64,000 bases of DNA from positions 1 to 64,000 of the forward strand of contig JAKISY010000008.1 of NCBI GenBank assembly GCA_021648365.1, written 5' to 3'. How positions within the stretch are numbered: the stretch's first letter is position 1; each line of letters begins with the position of its first letter. Positions 15,713 through 24,291 of this stretch are shown piece by piece. The position numbers and the translations under genes are program-made. This stretch comes from Verrucomicrobiales bacterium. Its GTDB lineage: Bacteria > Verrucomicrobiota > Verrucomicrobiia > Verrucomicrobiales > DEV007. A model generated the notes under the pieces. That model was not told where the DNA came from. It was given only the letters and a program-made list of their open reading frames with translations, and ran no database searches.

Positions 15713-18222
15713 GACTCCTTGGCTTCGAAGGTGGGGTATTTTTCTTTGAGCTTGGCTTTGAGTTGCTTAGCTTTCTCTGGTTGCTCGGACTTCTCAAAAG
15801 CGAGCGCGGCTTTGTGGAGAGCCAGTGGAGTGATCAGGGGATCGACAAAGATCTGACTGACGATCAAATAAAGGCGGGCGGCTTCGGGTGCTTTGTCACC
15901 GGCTAGCGCGATGTCGCCTAACAGCATGCGTGCGGTGGCGTTGATACGGCCTTCTTTTTGCAAGCGCAGCGCTTCACTGGCAGATTCCTTGGCTTCTTTG
16001 TAGAGTTGAGCGCCGAGTTGTGCCTTGCCTTTACTGACATAGGTTTTGGAGCGCAGGGCTGGGCGCTGGATGAATTTGAGATAGAAATCGAAGGCGGGGA
16101 TGGCTTTGTCGTAGTGTTTGAGCAGTAGGCTGCTTTGGCCGAGAAAGTTCCATACTTCGGGGCGGGTTTGTTCGGGAGTGGCGGGGGTGCTGGCGAGTTC
16201 CAAATAGCGTGAGGCGAGTTGGAACTGTTTGTCTTCGAAGAGCTTGATGCCGAGGTAGGTGAAAACGGGAGCTGGGATGCTCAGCTTACGTGTGGTTGAG
16301 AGGAAGGCTTCGCATTCTGCGGTGAGCATCTTGAGATCCTCTAGTTGGTAGCTGGCGAGAATGATGCGACGAGTTGCCACTTCGTAGTAGGTTTTTTCAT
16401 CAATCTGACGGGCTCGGTTGAGAAAAGGAATGGCTTCGCTGTATTTTTTTTGCTGAATATAACCACTGCCGATCCAAAAATTGGCTTCTGCTATCGCGCT
16501 GGTTTCAGGGAAACGATCGAGTAGCTTTAGAAAGGCAGCGATCATGGCAGGGGTGTCTTTTAGCGATAACTGGATGATGGCGATTTGTTGTAATGCAAAT
16601 TCGAGTTCTTTGGATTGCGGGTATTTTTCTGCTAGGTGTTTATAGTCTCTCAAAGCTCTTTTGGGGTCTTTGGTATTTTGATAAGTGCTGGCTCGTTTAG
16701 CAAGCGCAGAGGATGCGAGCGGGTCGTCGGGATAAAGTTTGAGGAATTCGCTGAGCGTGGTGATGCCCTCTTCCACTTGTTTGCCTTCGATCTGGGACCA
16801 GCCAAGTTTATATAGGCGAGCGATGTGGTGTTCTTTGGGGATGTTATCAGGCCGGATCTCAGCGTAGGCCTTAGCTGCTTCTTCGTAGTGGTTCTGTTCG
16901 AAATCCCACTCGGCTTTCATCAGTAATGCGAGGTCGATGTATTTGGAGTCCGGGGCGATCTTCTTCTGTTGTTCGACATAGCGAGTAACTAGAACTGGCA
17001 GACCGCCATTTTTGAGCGAGTGCAGGCATTGCAAGTGGCGATAGCCGGCTTCGATGCCTTCGCTGCGTTCGCGGTAGTTGCGCTCTACAATGGCGTAAAT
17101 TTTAGCTGCCATTTTGAGTTGTTTGGTCAGGCGGTAGGAGTGCGCTACTAATAGTAACATCTGTGCACGACTGTCAGCGGGTGCGTCGTAGATGCCTCGG
17201 TTGTAGGTTTGGATGACGCCTTCGTAGTCGCCAGCGGCGAACTGATTAAAAACAAGTCCGATCTGAGCGAGGGCTTTCCAAGTTTTGCTGGATTCATTTT
17301 GCAGCACTTGCTTGAGCATTTGGTTGCTCACTTCTGCTTTACCGAGCTTGGCGGCGAGCAGTCCTCCGCGAGCGTAAGCCTCTTCGAGGCGCGCCGGATC
17401 CTTGCTGTGGGCAATGATGCCTTGGAAGGAGAGCAGGGCATTGGCATGGTCTTCGTTTTTGACGTAGATACTAGCGATCGAGCTACGTGCCGCTTCGGCA
17501 AAAGGGTTTTTTTGGTCTTTGTCTTGAGTGCTCAATACTTTTTGGTAGAGCGGTAGGGCTTGTTGAGATTTCCCCGTGAGTTGCAGACTGCGGGCGCGGA
17601 AATAGAGGGATTGCAGTTCGAGTTTGGGATTATCGATGTGAGCTTGCGCTACTTCAAAATGGGGGATTGCTTTGAGGTAATTTTTTTGATTGAAATATAA
17701 CGTGGCGAGGCGGAAGGCGGCTGAGCCAGCGTAAACTCCCGTGGGGTAATTTTTGACCAAACTTTCGTAGGCTTGTTTGGCTTGTGGGATTTGAGTGAGG
17801 CGTAGGTAACATTCTCCTAAGCGGAAAAAGGCACTGACCGCATTGGGGCTTTGCGGGTGGTTTTTGAGAAAAAGTTCGTATTGGCGGATGGCGATGGCGT
17901 ATTGCTTGTGGCTGTAGAGCAAGTTGGCGTAATTCAAATCATCTTCGATCACTCTGGCTTTGCCATTTTTGTCGATCAGTTCGGGGTCGAGCACGATGGG
18001 CGTCGCCTTGATCACCATGCCCTTTTTGGAGCTGCTAGGCGTGACCGGTGTCGCTTTGCCTGCTGAGACGGGAGTTGCTTTGACCGCAGCACCGATAGGT
18101 CGTGCGATGGCTGGTTTGCCTTGACTTTTTTGCGCAAAAATCAACCCTGTGTGGGTTATCACGGTAGCCAGCGTGAGGCACAGCAAGAGTTTGCTTAGGG
18201 AGTTGGGAATAAAAGAAATCAT
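15709..18222 (-). CDS. Exported tetratricopeptide-repeat protein of an ExbB/ExbD operon
   Basis: 837 residues with an N-terminal signal peptide ('LLLCLTLATVITHTGLIFAQ'), a Lys/Thr/Pro linker and then at least ten TPR-like helix pairs from ~90 to the C-terminus (for example 'AVSAFFRLGECYLRLTQIPQ', 'AIPHFEVAQAHI'). Similar periplasmic TPR proteins (CpoB/YbgF-like, or gliding-type tol-pal TPR proteins) are encoded with TolQR/ExbBD units. Its start overlaps the exbD stop by four bases (ATGA), so it is third in an exbB-exbD-TPR operon. It probably scaffolds envelope or peptidoglycan machinery powered by the proton channel. The exact partner is unknown. No TolA, TolB or Pal gene is nearby. Confidence 0.85.
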   Translation of the reverse strand: MISFIPNSLSKLLLCLTLATVITHTGLIFAQKSQGKPAIARPIGAAVKATPVSAGKATPVTPSSSKKGMVIKATPIVLDPELIDKNGKARVIEDDLNYANLLYSHKQYAIAIRQYELFLKNHPQSPNAVSAFFRLGECYLRLTQIPQAKQAYESLVKNYPTGVYAGSAAFRLATLYFNQKNYLKAIPHFEVAQAHIDNPKLELQSLYFRARSLQLTGKSQQALPLYQKVLSTQDKDQKNPFAEAARSSIASIYVKNEDHANALLSFQGIIAHSKDPARLEEAYARGGLLAAKLGKAEVSNQMLKQVLQNESSKTWKALAQIGLVFNQFAAGDYEGVIQTYNRGIYDAPADSRAQMLLLVAHSYRLTKQLKMAAKIYAIVERNYRERSEGIEAGYRHLQCLHSLKNGGLPVLVTRYVEQQKKIAPDSKYIDLALLMKAEWDFEQNHYEEAAKAYAEIRPDNIPKEHHIARLYKLGWSQIEGKQVEEGITTLSEFLKLYPDDPLASSALAKRASTYQNTKDPKRALRDYKHLAEKYPQSKELEFALQQIAIIQLSLKDTPAMIAAFLKLLDRFPETSAIAEANFWIGSGYIQQKKYSEAIPFLNRARQIDEKTYYEVATRRIILASYQLEDLKMLTAECEAFLSTTRKLSIPAPVFTYLGIKLFEDKQFQLASRYLELASTPATPEQTRPEVWNFLGQSSLLLKHYDKAIPAFDFYLKFIQRPALRSKTYVSKGKAQLGAQLYKEAKESASEALRLQKEGRINATARMLLGDIALAGDKAPEAARLYLIVSQIFVDPLITPLALHKAALAFEKSEQPEKAKQLKAKLKEKYPTFEAKES

Positions 18223-18668
18223 GGCGCCTTGCCGGATTTTTTTGTGATTGGAGTTTCTTGGGGTTTGGTGGTGGCGAAAGCGATATTCCAGATGTTAGCT
18301 TTTTTGCACACATCGAGGATGTTGATGATGTGCTGAAAGCTGGCTTTGCTGTCACCGCGTAGGATCACAGCTTGGTCGGGGTATTCGTCGGAGATGGCAT
18401 GCAGGCGAACGAGAAGATCGGCTTCGGTGACGACGGCCCCATTCACCACGATCAGCCCATCTTTGTCGACATTGACGATGATCTCTCCGACTTGACGCTC
18501 TGGGTCGGCGCCTTCTTCAGCTGCCGGCACGGAGACATCGACGTTGCGCTCTTGTTGCGCGGAGTTCCAAGTGACGATGAAGAAGATGAGCAATAGAAAG
18601 ACCACATCGATCATCGGTGCGAGTTCCATTTCCGCTTCTTGCGGTGTGCTGTAGTCCCGAAAGTTCAT
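18219..18668 (-). CDS. exbD: ExbD/TolR-family biopolymer transport protein
   Basis: 149 residues. A short cytoplasmic N-terminus leads into a single membrane helix 'LAPMIDVVFLLLIFFIV' holding the Asp that carries protons in ExbD/TolR. A periplasmic domain follows with the family pattern 'GLIVVNGAVVTEADLLVRL' and 'AVILRGDSKASFQHIINILD'. It forms the rotor or stator partner of the ExbB pentamer encoded 44 bases upstream. The C-terminal tail is Lys/Thr-rich. It overlaps the downstream TPR gene by four bases. Confidence 0.93.
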   Translation of the reverse strand: MNFRDYSTPQEAEMELAPMIDVVFLLLIFFIVTWNSAQQERNVDVSVPAAEEGADPERQVGEIIVNVDKDGLIVVNGAVVTEADLLVRLHAISDEYPDQAVILRGDSKASFQHIINILDVCKKANIWNIAFATTKPQETPITKKSGKAP

Positions 18669-18712
18669 CGTGTCAGGAAAGGAGAGTCAGTGTGGATAAA
18701 TAAGACTAGAGA

Positions 18713-19618
18713 TTAAAGGCTGCGTGGTTCGTGAGAGCCGCCGTAGTCACCAGCTTCGGCATCGCGCTCACTGCGGCGTGCGGAAGCGCGGTAGTTGGCG
18801 CGTTTGTATTGGGCTGCTAGCAGCGCCATGATGTGAGTCGCGGCGGCTTCCATTTCGGCGATGAGTTTTTGAACTTTACCGCGAAAGATGGAGTAAAAGA
18901 TCATCGAAGGGATGCCGATCACCAGTCCCGTGGCGGTGGTGATCAGTGCTTGAGACACACCAGGGGCGAGTTCCATCTGTTGCACGCCGACACCGATGTT
19001 GTTGAAGGCTTTGATCATACCGATGACTGTGCCGAGCAGTCCTACCATCGGAGCGATTTTACCGATATCGGCGAGGTAGATGATACGTTGGTTGAGGATG
19101 CTGGCTTGGCGCGAGCCTTCGGCTTCGGTGACTTCGCGAACTTCGTCGAAACTGGCGGTGGGGTTTTTGGTGGCAAAATCGAGGGCTTTGTGGACGATGC
19201 GAGCGATGCATTCGTTTTCGCGATTACAGACGGCGATCAGACCGAGGTAGTCTTGTTTGCGAATGAGAGCATCGGCAGCATTCATGAATTTGTCGCTGAC
19301 CACAGTGCCTTGACGGATGGTGAAAAAATAGAAAATGATCAACAGCAAAGCGACAAAAGACAAAATCGCGAGCGGTATCATCACTAGCGCGCCACCTTTC
19401 ATCAAGATATCGAGAAAGGTCTCGGTGGCAGCCACCGCAGCGGGGTCAGCTGCGGCTTCAATAGGGCTCGCAGCGGCTGGAGCAGCAACCGTAGCTGGGT
19501 TCGCCGTAGCGGTAGCTGCAGGAGTAGCTGATTGAGCAAAAACATAAGCCGCGCCGCAGACAAAGAGCAGCAGGCAAGTCAGCAAAAATGGATGTAAAAA
19601 AGACCTCAGTCGATACAT
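18713..19618 (-). CDS. exbB: MotA/TolQ/ExbB proton channel protein
   Basis: 301 residues. A signal-like first helix and an Ala/Pro/Thr-rich extracytoplasmic segment (~30-62) precede the three-helix ExbB core: helix 'GGALVMIPLAILSFVALLLIIFY', a cytoplasmic domain with 'LNQRIIYLADIGKIAPMVGLLGTV', and a third helix 'ALITTATGLVIGIPSMIFYSIF'. The extra N-terminal Ala-rich part is common in ExbB proteins from bacteria outside the Gammaproteobacteria. It forms the proton channel with the downstream ExbD and energises an envelope process, probably through the third gene's TPR protein. First gene of the operon; no Shine-Dalgarno sequence is visible upstream. Confidence 0.93.
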   Translation of the reverse strand: MYRLRSFLHPFLLTCLLLFVCGAAYVFAQSATPAATATANPATVAAPAAASPIEAAADPAAVAATETFLDILMKGGALVMIPLAILSFVALLLIIFYFFTIRQGTVVSDKFMNAADALIRKQDYLGLIAVCNRENECIARIVHKALDFATKNPTASFDEVREVTEAEGSRQASILNQRIIYLADIGKIAPMVGLLGTVIGMIKAFNNIGVGVQQMELAPGVSQALITTATGLVIGIPSMIFYSIFRGKVQKLIAEMEAAATHIMALLAAQYKRANYRASARRSERDAEAGDYGGSHEPRSL

Positions 19619-19828
19619 AGTGGTAGTTGGTGGGCTAGGACTTAGCTTTGCGGAAGCAAAACTCGACGCTATTCTACAGGAATCAGCGGTGGTTGCAATA
19701 GCAGAAGGCGGAAGAACGTGAGTTTAGCAAGGGTGTGGAAGAGGGCGTGGGCGGGCAAGTGCTGGCAGTTATGACTTATGTGATATTGCCACGTTATGTA
19801 AAGGGGTGTTGAGCTTGCCTTCGTCAAG

Positions 19829-21514
19829 CTAGCCGACAGCTTTTAAGGGCGGAGATTCATCGGGTTTTTGATCCTGCTTGCTTTTAGAGGATTTGCGCTT
19901 TTTACGAGCAGCCTTGTCTTCTTCTGCTGCGCCTTTGTCTTTTTGAGCATCGTCCTGTTTGGGATAAGCGATGCGGTTGTGCATCATGCTTCGCAAAGTT
20001 GTCGCGAAGCTTTTTTTGATCAATGCGATGTCATGTAAAGTCAGTTCGCATTCATCGAGTTGGTTTTCGCGCAGGCGGCTGTCGGTGATTTCTTCGATCA
20101 GTTGCTCGATTCGCTGGGGCGTGGGTTTGACCAAACTGCGCGAAGCGCTTTCCACCGCATCGGCGAGACTAATGATGGCGCCTTCTTTACTGCGCGGCCG
20201 AGGGCCAGGGTAGCGGAAACCCGATTCGCTGACCTCTGGCACATCTTCTTCGCGAGCTTTTTCATCGCGCACTTGTTGCTCCATTTTTTCTTTGCGTTTG
20301 AGGGCACGATGATAAAAATAATAAATCAAGGATGTGCCGTGATGCTCACGAATGATGTCGATGATTTCGGTATTTAAGTGATGTTTTAATGCCAAATCCA
20401 CTCCGTCTTTCACATGTGCCATGATCACTAGCGCACTCATGGTGGGCGTAAGTTCGTCATGCGGGTTGTGAATGCCGTCACTGTTCTCGATGAAATAGCT
20501 GGGTTTATTTAGTTTGCCGATATCGTGAAAATAGGAGCAAGCCCGACATTTGGTGCCATTAGCCCCGACCGTTTCGGCTGCTGCTTCACTGAGATTGGCT
20601 AGCACCAAACAATGGTGATAAGTCCCTGGCGCCTCAAGTGTCATCCGCTTCATCAGAGGGTGATTCAGATCTGCCATTTCTAGCCATGAGAGCGCTGTGG
20701 TGATGCCAAAGGCGCTCTCAAGCACTGGCAAGATGCCGCCCACCACCATGGCTGTGAGTATGCCGACAAATACCGCAGTGAGGCACTGCATGCCGATGAG
20801 GTTCCACTCGAGCCCGCTGGAGAAGTCGAACAAGGGAATCATACCCATAAAACAGGCGAGCAAAGCATTGATCAAACCTACAAAAAGACCTGCGCGCACT
20901 AGGCGACTGCGGCGGCGCATGTTGTGGGTGAAATAGACCGCTGCAAAACCACTGACTAGACTGAAAATCAAAAACTCAAAGGCGGAGTGGTCAACGATCA
21001 GCAAGCTGCCTAGCAGGCTCGCGTAGAGTGCCGCCATGGTGCCGTGATTGCGCCCGAGCAGCAGAGACATGATCATAGGCGCAAAGGCGCATGGAGCCAT
21101 GAGGAAGACGTATTCAGGTCCTAGCGCAAAGGATTGCACCAAATACAAGGACAGCTCGATGAGCAGTAGATGGATGCCAATGGCGACCAGCATCATCAAG
21201 ACTCTGGAATTACGGGCGAAGCTTTGTGGTAAATTGATGTAGAACTGCACCGACATGGTGAGCGTGATCAAAGTTACAACCAGCGCAATCTGGGCGCTGG
21301 AGGAAAAAAGTCGGCTCGCTTCCGTAACGCTATCAACACCGTAGATCACCAGGCTGGATATCCCTACGGCAAATAGGAAAAACAGGCAAAACCGCACCAC
21401 ATGCCCTTCGGCAAGAGCATAGCGCAAGGCATCTTCCTTCTGAGTGCGGCGCTTGAGACCGCTAGAGAAGCCTTGTTGTTTGAGGCGTGAGTTGGAAAAC
21501 AGCCGATTAAGCAT
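19829..21514 (-). CDS. 7TM-HD family cyclic-di-AMP phosphodiesterase-like protein (PgpH type, short)
   Basis: 561 residues. After ~45 cytoplasmic residues there are about seven membrane helices (~45-260), then an HD phosphohydrolase domain with 'GTYHHCLVLANLSEAA', 'YFHDIGKLNKPSYF', 'HVKDGVDLALKHHL' and 'IIREHHGTSLIYYFYHRAL'. The tail is Lys-rich. This is the 7TMR-HD/PgpH arrangement, known for hydrolysing c-di-AMP in Firmicutes. It lacks the large extracytoplasmic 7TMR-HDED sensor domain that makes usual members 700-870 residues long. No diadenylate cyclase gene is in the window, so the substrate is inferred. It stands alone between exbB and ssb. Confidence 0.85.
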   Translation of the reverse strand: MLNRLFSNSRLKQQGFSSGLKRRTQKEDALRYALAEGHVVRFCLFFLFAVGISSLVIYGVDSVTEASRLFSSSAQIALVVTLITLTMSVQFYINLPQSFARNSRVLMMLVAIGIHLLLIELSLYLVQSFALGPEYVFLMAPCAFAPMIMSLLLGRNHGTMAALYASLLGSLLIVDHSAFEFLIFSLVSGFAAVYFTHNMRRRSRLVRAGLFVGLINALLACFMGMIPLFDFSSGLEWNLIGMQCLTAVFVGILTAMVVGGILPVLESAFGITTALSWLEMADLNHPLMKRMTLEAPGTYHHCLVLANLSEAAAETVGANGTKCRACSYFHDIGKLNKPSYFIENSDGIHNPHDELTPTMSALVIMAHVKDGVDLALKHHLNTEIIDIIREHHGTSLIYYFYHRALKRKEKMEQQVRDEKAREEDVPEVSESGFRYPGPRPRSKEGAIISLADAVESASRSLVKPTPQRIEQLIEEITDSRLRENQLDECELTLHDIALIKKSFATTLRSMMHNRIAYPKQDDAQKDKGAAEEDKAARKKRKSSKSKQDQKPDESPPLKAVG

Positions 21515-21719
21515 GGGTTTCAGTGGTTTGAAACGAGTTAAGGCGAAGGGGCAAAGGGGGGGCTTTTGATCTGAAAAACAGAAGTATTTCGATATTAGCC
21601 TTTTTCAGAACAAAAGGGAAGCAAGAAGCTTGTTAGTTTTGCTTCGCGTGCTGATATATAGCTGCAACCCACCGGGCGCCATTATTATGAGGATAATAGC
21701 TAAAACGAAAGTAGAGTTA

Positions 21720-21743
21720 GCGCAAATGAGGGCTCATTTGCGC
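21720..21743 (-). terminator. Probable terminator after ssb
   Basis: Perfect 10-bp inverted repeat gcgcaaatga/tcatttgcgc (21720-21729 with 21734-21743), loop gggc, 20 bases after the ssb stop on the minus strand. Downstream on that strand the DNA is T-rich but not a pure T run, so termination strength is uncertain. Confidence 0.6.
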
Positions 21744-21763
21744 CGTGATGATCGGACAAACCA

Positions 21764-22330
21764 CTAAAAGGGGATGTCGTCCTCTTCCATCTCAGCTGCA
21801 GGAGCTGGAGCTGGAGTTGGTGCAGGAGCTGGTGCAGCACCGCCACCGTCACCGCCATTATTGCTTGGTGGAGCATCGTAGCCACCACTGCTGGGTTGAC
21901 CGCCGCTATCTTGCTGCCCACCTCCGCCCTGCTGATATCCGCCGCCGCCGCTAGGTTGCCCACCACTCTGATAGCCGCCGCCGCCGCCATTGTCATCACG
22001 ACCACCGAGGAACTGGAAATTTTCTCCCACCACCTTCAGTTTGCTGCGTTTTTGACCAGTGGTTTTGTCATCCCAGGTATCCAGCTGCATACGGCCCTCC
22101 ACATACAGTGGGCGGCCTTTTTTCATATACTGACCCAGCGTCTCAGCCTGACGTCCCCAAAAGGTGATGTCGACAAAAGTCGTCTCTTCCCTCTTTTCAC
22201 CACCATCCGTGGTATAATTACGATTGATCGCCAACCCCAGATCGGTCACTGCGGTGCCTTTTGGGGTATAGCGGACTTCGGGATCTCGGGTGAGATTCCC
22301 CATCAACATAACTTTGTTCAGACTTGCCAT
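21764..22330 (-). CDS. ssb: Single-stranded DNA-binding protein
   Basis: 188 residues. The N-terminal OB fold (~1-105) begins 'MASLNKVMLMGNLTRDPEVR' and contains 'FVDITFWGRQAETLGQYMKK' and 'GRPLYVEGRMQLDTW', classic SSB signatures. A Gly/Gln-rich then Pro/Ala-rich linker leads to the acidic tip 'EEDDIPF', which recruits replication and repair partners. It coats single-stranded DNA in replication and recombination. Last gene of the pth-rpsF-ssb run, 77 bases after rpsF; the rpsR-rplI genes that often follow are absent. Confidence 0.96.
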   Translation of the reverse strand: MASLNKVMLMGNLTRDPEVRYTPKGTAVTDLGLAINRNYTTDGGEKREETTFVDITFWGRQAETLGQYMKKGRPLYVEGRMQLDTWDDKTTGQKRSKLKVVGENFQFLGGRDDNGGGGGYQSGGQPSGGGGYQQGGGGQQDSGGQPSSGGYDAPPSNNGGDGGGAAPAPAPTPAPAPAAEMEEDDIPF

Positions 22331-22407
22331 AATGAAAGATGCTAAGGATTCTTGATTTGCATTGCGATCTTTCTTTTCAAAAAAATCAATCAGGCTAAGC
22401 TAGCCGA

Positions 22408-22692
22408 TTATTTTTTCTGGAAATATTGTAAATGAACGTCATTATTGAGGTTCAAAAATTCGCGAATTTTAGGCAAGGCTGCTGGTTCTGCGTTGAACTG
22501 AAAATTGACATAAAACCCGTGAGCCAGATGGCGCGCGTTGTAGGCAAATTCCTTTTTCCCCAAACGGTCGATTTGTGCCATGGTGGCACCTTCTTCTTCC
22601 ATTTGTTTGCTGATGCCGCTGACCATGTCATCGACTCCGTCTTCTTTGCCCTGTGTGTTGAGGACAACAATTCCTTCGTAATTTCTCTTCAT
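22408..22692 (-). CDS. rpsF: 30S ribosomal protein bS6
   Basis: 94 residues, the normal bS6 length, with 'YEGIVVLNTQGKEDGVDDMV' at the start, 'IDRLGKKEFAY' and the conserved 'GFYVNFQFNAEPAALPKI'. It binds the central domain of 16S rRNA, normally with bS18. Its ATG overlaps the pth stop by four bases (ATGA), implying translational coupling, and ssb follows, as is common. Confidence 0.95.
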   Translation of the reverse strand: MKRNYEGIVVLNTQGKEDGVDDMVSGISKQMEEEGATMAQIDRLGKKEFAYNARHLAHGFYVNFQFNAEPAALPKIREFLNLNNDVHLQYFQKK

Positions 22693-23408
22693 GATTCCGA
22701 TATTCCTTTTTCCTTTGCTAAAATTTCCGTACCAAGCGTCGCCTTTTGATCGACGTGTTTCTTGGCTTGATTTCTTTTTTTCTCCGCTTGCTCATTATAG
22801 GCATTCATAGCTGCCGTCAAGCCTTGAGAAAGCGCACAGTTGACCGCATCTGCCGCTCGCGCCACCCTTTTTTGTAATTCTTCTGTTTCAGCGGCACTGA
22901 ATTTACCCAGCACATAGTTGGATAATTCTCCTGCAACCCCACCTTTTCCTCGATTGATAGTAGAATCGACGTCTCGCCCGATACCAAATTTGAGGCGTGC
23001 AAAATCTTGGGTGCCTAGACTTTGGATAATGGATTTGATGCCATTATGTCCAGCAGCCGATCCTGTCGCCCGCAGCCGCAATCGACCTGGACCGAGATCG
23101 AGATCATCGTAAACCACCAAGATCTGCTCGGCGGTGAGCTTGTGGAAGCGGCAAAGTGCCGCCACCGCCCGTCCGCTCAGATTCATGAAGGTTTGCGGTT
23201 TCAGCAAAAACACATCACCCATGCGAGCGACTTCAGCTTGCCATTTTTTCTCTTTAGACCAAAAGCCACCACTGCGTTCAGCTAAAAAATCAACGATATC
23301 AAAACCTACATTGTGGCGAGTATTTTGATACTCTTTGCCAGGATTGCCCAAGCCTACCACCAAGCGAATGGGCTCGGTTGTCTTTCTTGCTGTGTTTCCG
23401 CCGCTCAT
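22689..23408 (-). CDS. pth: Peptidyl-tRNA hydrolase
   Basis: Releases peptides from prematurely dropped peptidyl-tRNA. 'LVVGLGNPGKEYQNTRHNVGF' contains the family Asn and the catalytic His of 'RHNVGF'. 'LLKPQTFMNLSG', 'LVVYDDLDLGPGRLRLR' and 'GSAAGHNGIKSI' are present. At 239 residues it is ~45 longer than the typical enzyme because of a Lys/Gln-rich C-terminal tail that starts near 'NAYNEQAEKKRNQAKKH'. It follows rplY and is coupled to rpsF by a four-base overlap. Confidence 0.95.
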   Translation of the reverse strand: MSGGNTARKTTEPIRLVVGLGNPGKEYQNTRHNVGFDIVDFLAERSGGFWSKEKKWQAEVARMGDVFLLKPQTFMNLSGRAVAALCRFHKLTAEQILVVYDDLDLGPGRLRLRATGSAAGHNGIKSIIQSLGTQDFARLKFGIGRDVDSTINRGKGGVAGELSNYVLGKFSAAETEELQKRVARAADAVNCALSQGLTAAMNAYNEQAEKKRNQAKKHVDQKATLGTEILAKEKGISES

Positions 23409-23412
23409 ATCT

Positions 23413-23446
23413 AAAAAAAGACGCGCGCCACAAGTGGTCGCGCGTC
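23413..23446 (-). terminator. Rho-independent terminator after rplY
   Basis: Perfect 8-bp stem GACGCGCG/CGCGCGTC (23420-23427 with 23439-23446), with an inner CCAC/GTGG extension. On the minus strand it is followed by a T7 tract (23419-23413). It sits 45 bases beyond the rplY stop and directly before the pth start, so pth-rpsF-ssb probably has its own promoter or relies on read-through. Confidence 0.88.
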
Positions 23447-23490
23447 TGTTTTTTGGAACTTAGCTAAGAGGCTAAGTCCAATCTGGAAAA

Positions 23491-24144
23491 CTAGGAAGCA
23501 GCTTCTTCGCCACCTTCGCTAGCCTCTTGTCCACCTTCAGTAGGTGCTGCCTCACCATCTTCGCCATCGGAAACGGCAGCTCTCGATGCTGCGACCATGG
23601 CAACCACCACTCCACCGTCCATCGTGACTTCCACTCCGTCTGGGAATGGCAGGTCACTAACGTGTAGCGCTTGATCGAGTTCAAGGTAGGAAATATCCAC
23701 CACAAGTTTTTCTGGCAGATCAGCCGGGCGACAATGCACCTCGATGCTGCGCAACAGATGTTCGAGAATACCGCCGGTTTTAACACCTTCAGGCTCTCCT
23801 GTTAATTCGATCGGCAGATGTGCGGATAGAACCTGGTCTTCTTTGACTGCGTGGAAGTCCACGTGAATGACCGCGCCAGTCAAAGGTTTGATTTGCACCT
23901 CTTGCACCATGGCGAGCTTAGTTTTTTCTTTAGCTCCCTCGATTTCGAGATTGACCAAGAAGTTATCACTGGTGCTGCGTTTGAGCAGATCGCCGAAATC
24001 CTTAGATTTCAACTGGATAGTGTAATTGTCCTGATCCGCACCATAAATGATCGCTGGAATGATGCCGTCGCGACGCAGCTTTTTAGCTACTCCGGTTCCT
24101 GCTTGTTCGCGTTTCGTCGCTTGTAATGTTTGGTGAGAAGCCAT
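23491..24144 (-). CDS. rplY: 50S ribosomal protein bL25, long CTC type
   Basis: 217 residues: N-terminal 5S-rRNA-binding domain (~1-95, 'GTGVAKKLRRDGIIPAIIYG', 'VQEVQIKPLTGAVIHVDFHAV') plus the C-terminal TL5/CTC beta domain ('LPIELTGEPEGVKTGGILEH', 'VDISYLELDQALHVSDLPF'). An acidic, low-complexity tail rich in Glu, Gly and Ala ends the protein. It binds 5S rRNA in the large subunit and is stress-linked in Bacillus. The prs-rplY-pth order is widely conserved. Confidence 0.95.
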   Translation of the reverse strand: MASHQTLQATKREQAGTGVAKKLRRDGIIPAIIYGADQDNYTIQLKSKDFGDLLKRSTSDNFLVNLEIEGAKEKTKLAMVQEVQIKPLTGAVIHVDFHAVKEDQVLSAHLPIELTGEPEGVKTGGILEHLLRSIEVHCRPADLPEKLVVDISYLELDQALHVSDLPFPDGVEVTMDGGVVVAMVAASRAAVSDGEDGEAAPTEGGQEASEGGEEAAS

Positions 24145-24176
24145 GACTGATCTGTTAAATAATTATGTTCTATTCC

Positions 24177-24199
24177 TTCTATCGACCAGGCCGATAGAA
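24177..24199 (-). promoter_or_regulatory. Hairpin in the rplY leader / prs-rplY spacer
   Basis: Perfect 8-bp inverted repeat TTCTATCG (24177-24184) / CGATAGAA (24192-24199), loop accaggc. It begins 33 bases upstream of the rplY ATG and has no T run after it on the minus strand, so a leader structure seems as likely as a prs terminator. Confidence 0.4.
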
Positions 24200-24291
24200 C
24201 TGAGATTCTTTGCTGCGATTTCCGCCCAAACAAAGAAATTTTGGAAATTTACTCCATCTCAATACGAAGGGCGCGAATTATAAGCGCGACC

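Noticed and set aside
18833..19387. 184-codon plus-strand ORF opposite exbB
   Set aside because: Gly/Asp/His-rich antisense of a conserved membrane protein, no family features.
19812..19830. Hairpin agcttg/caagct at the end of the HD phosphodiesterase gene as a terminator
   Set aside because: Six-bp stem that overlaps the stop codon, with no T tract after it.
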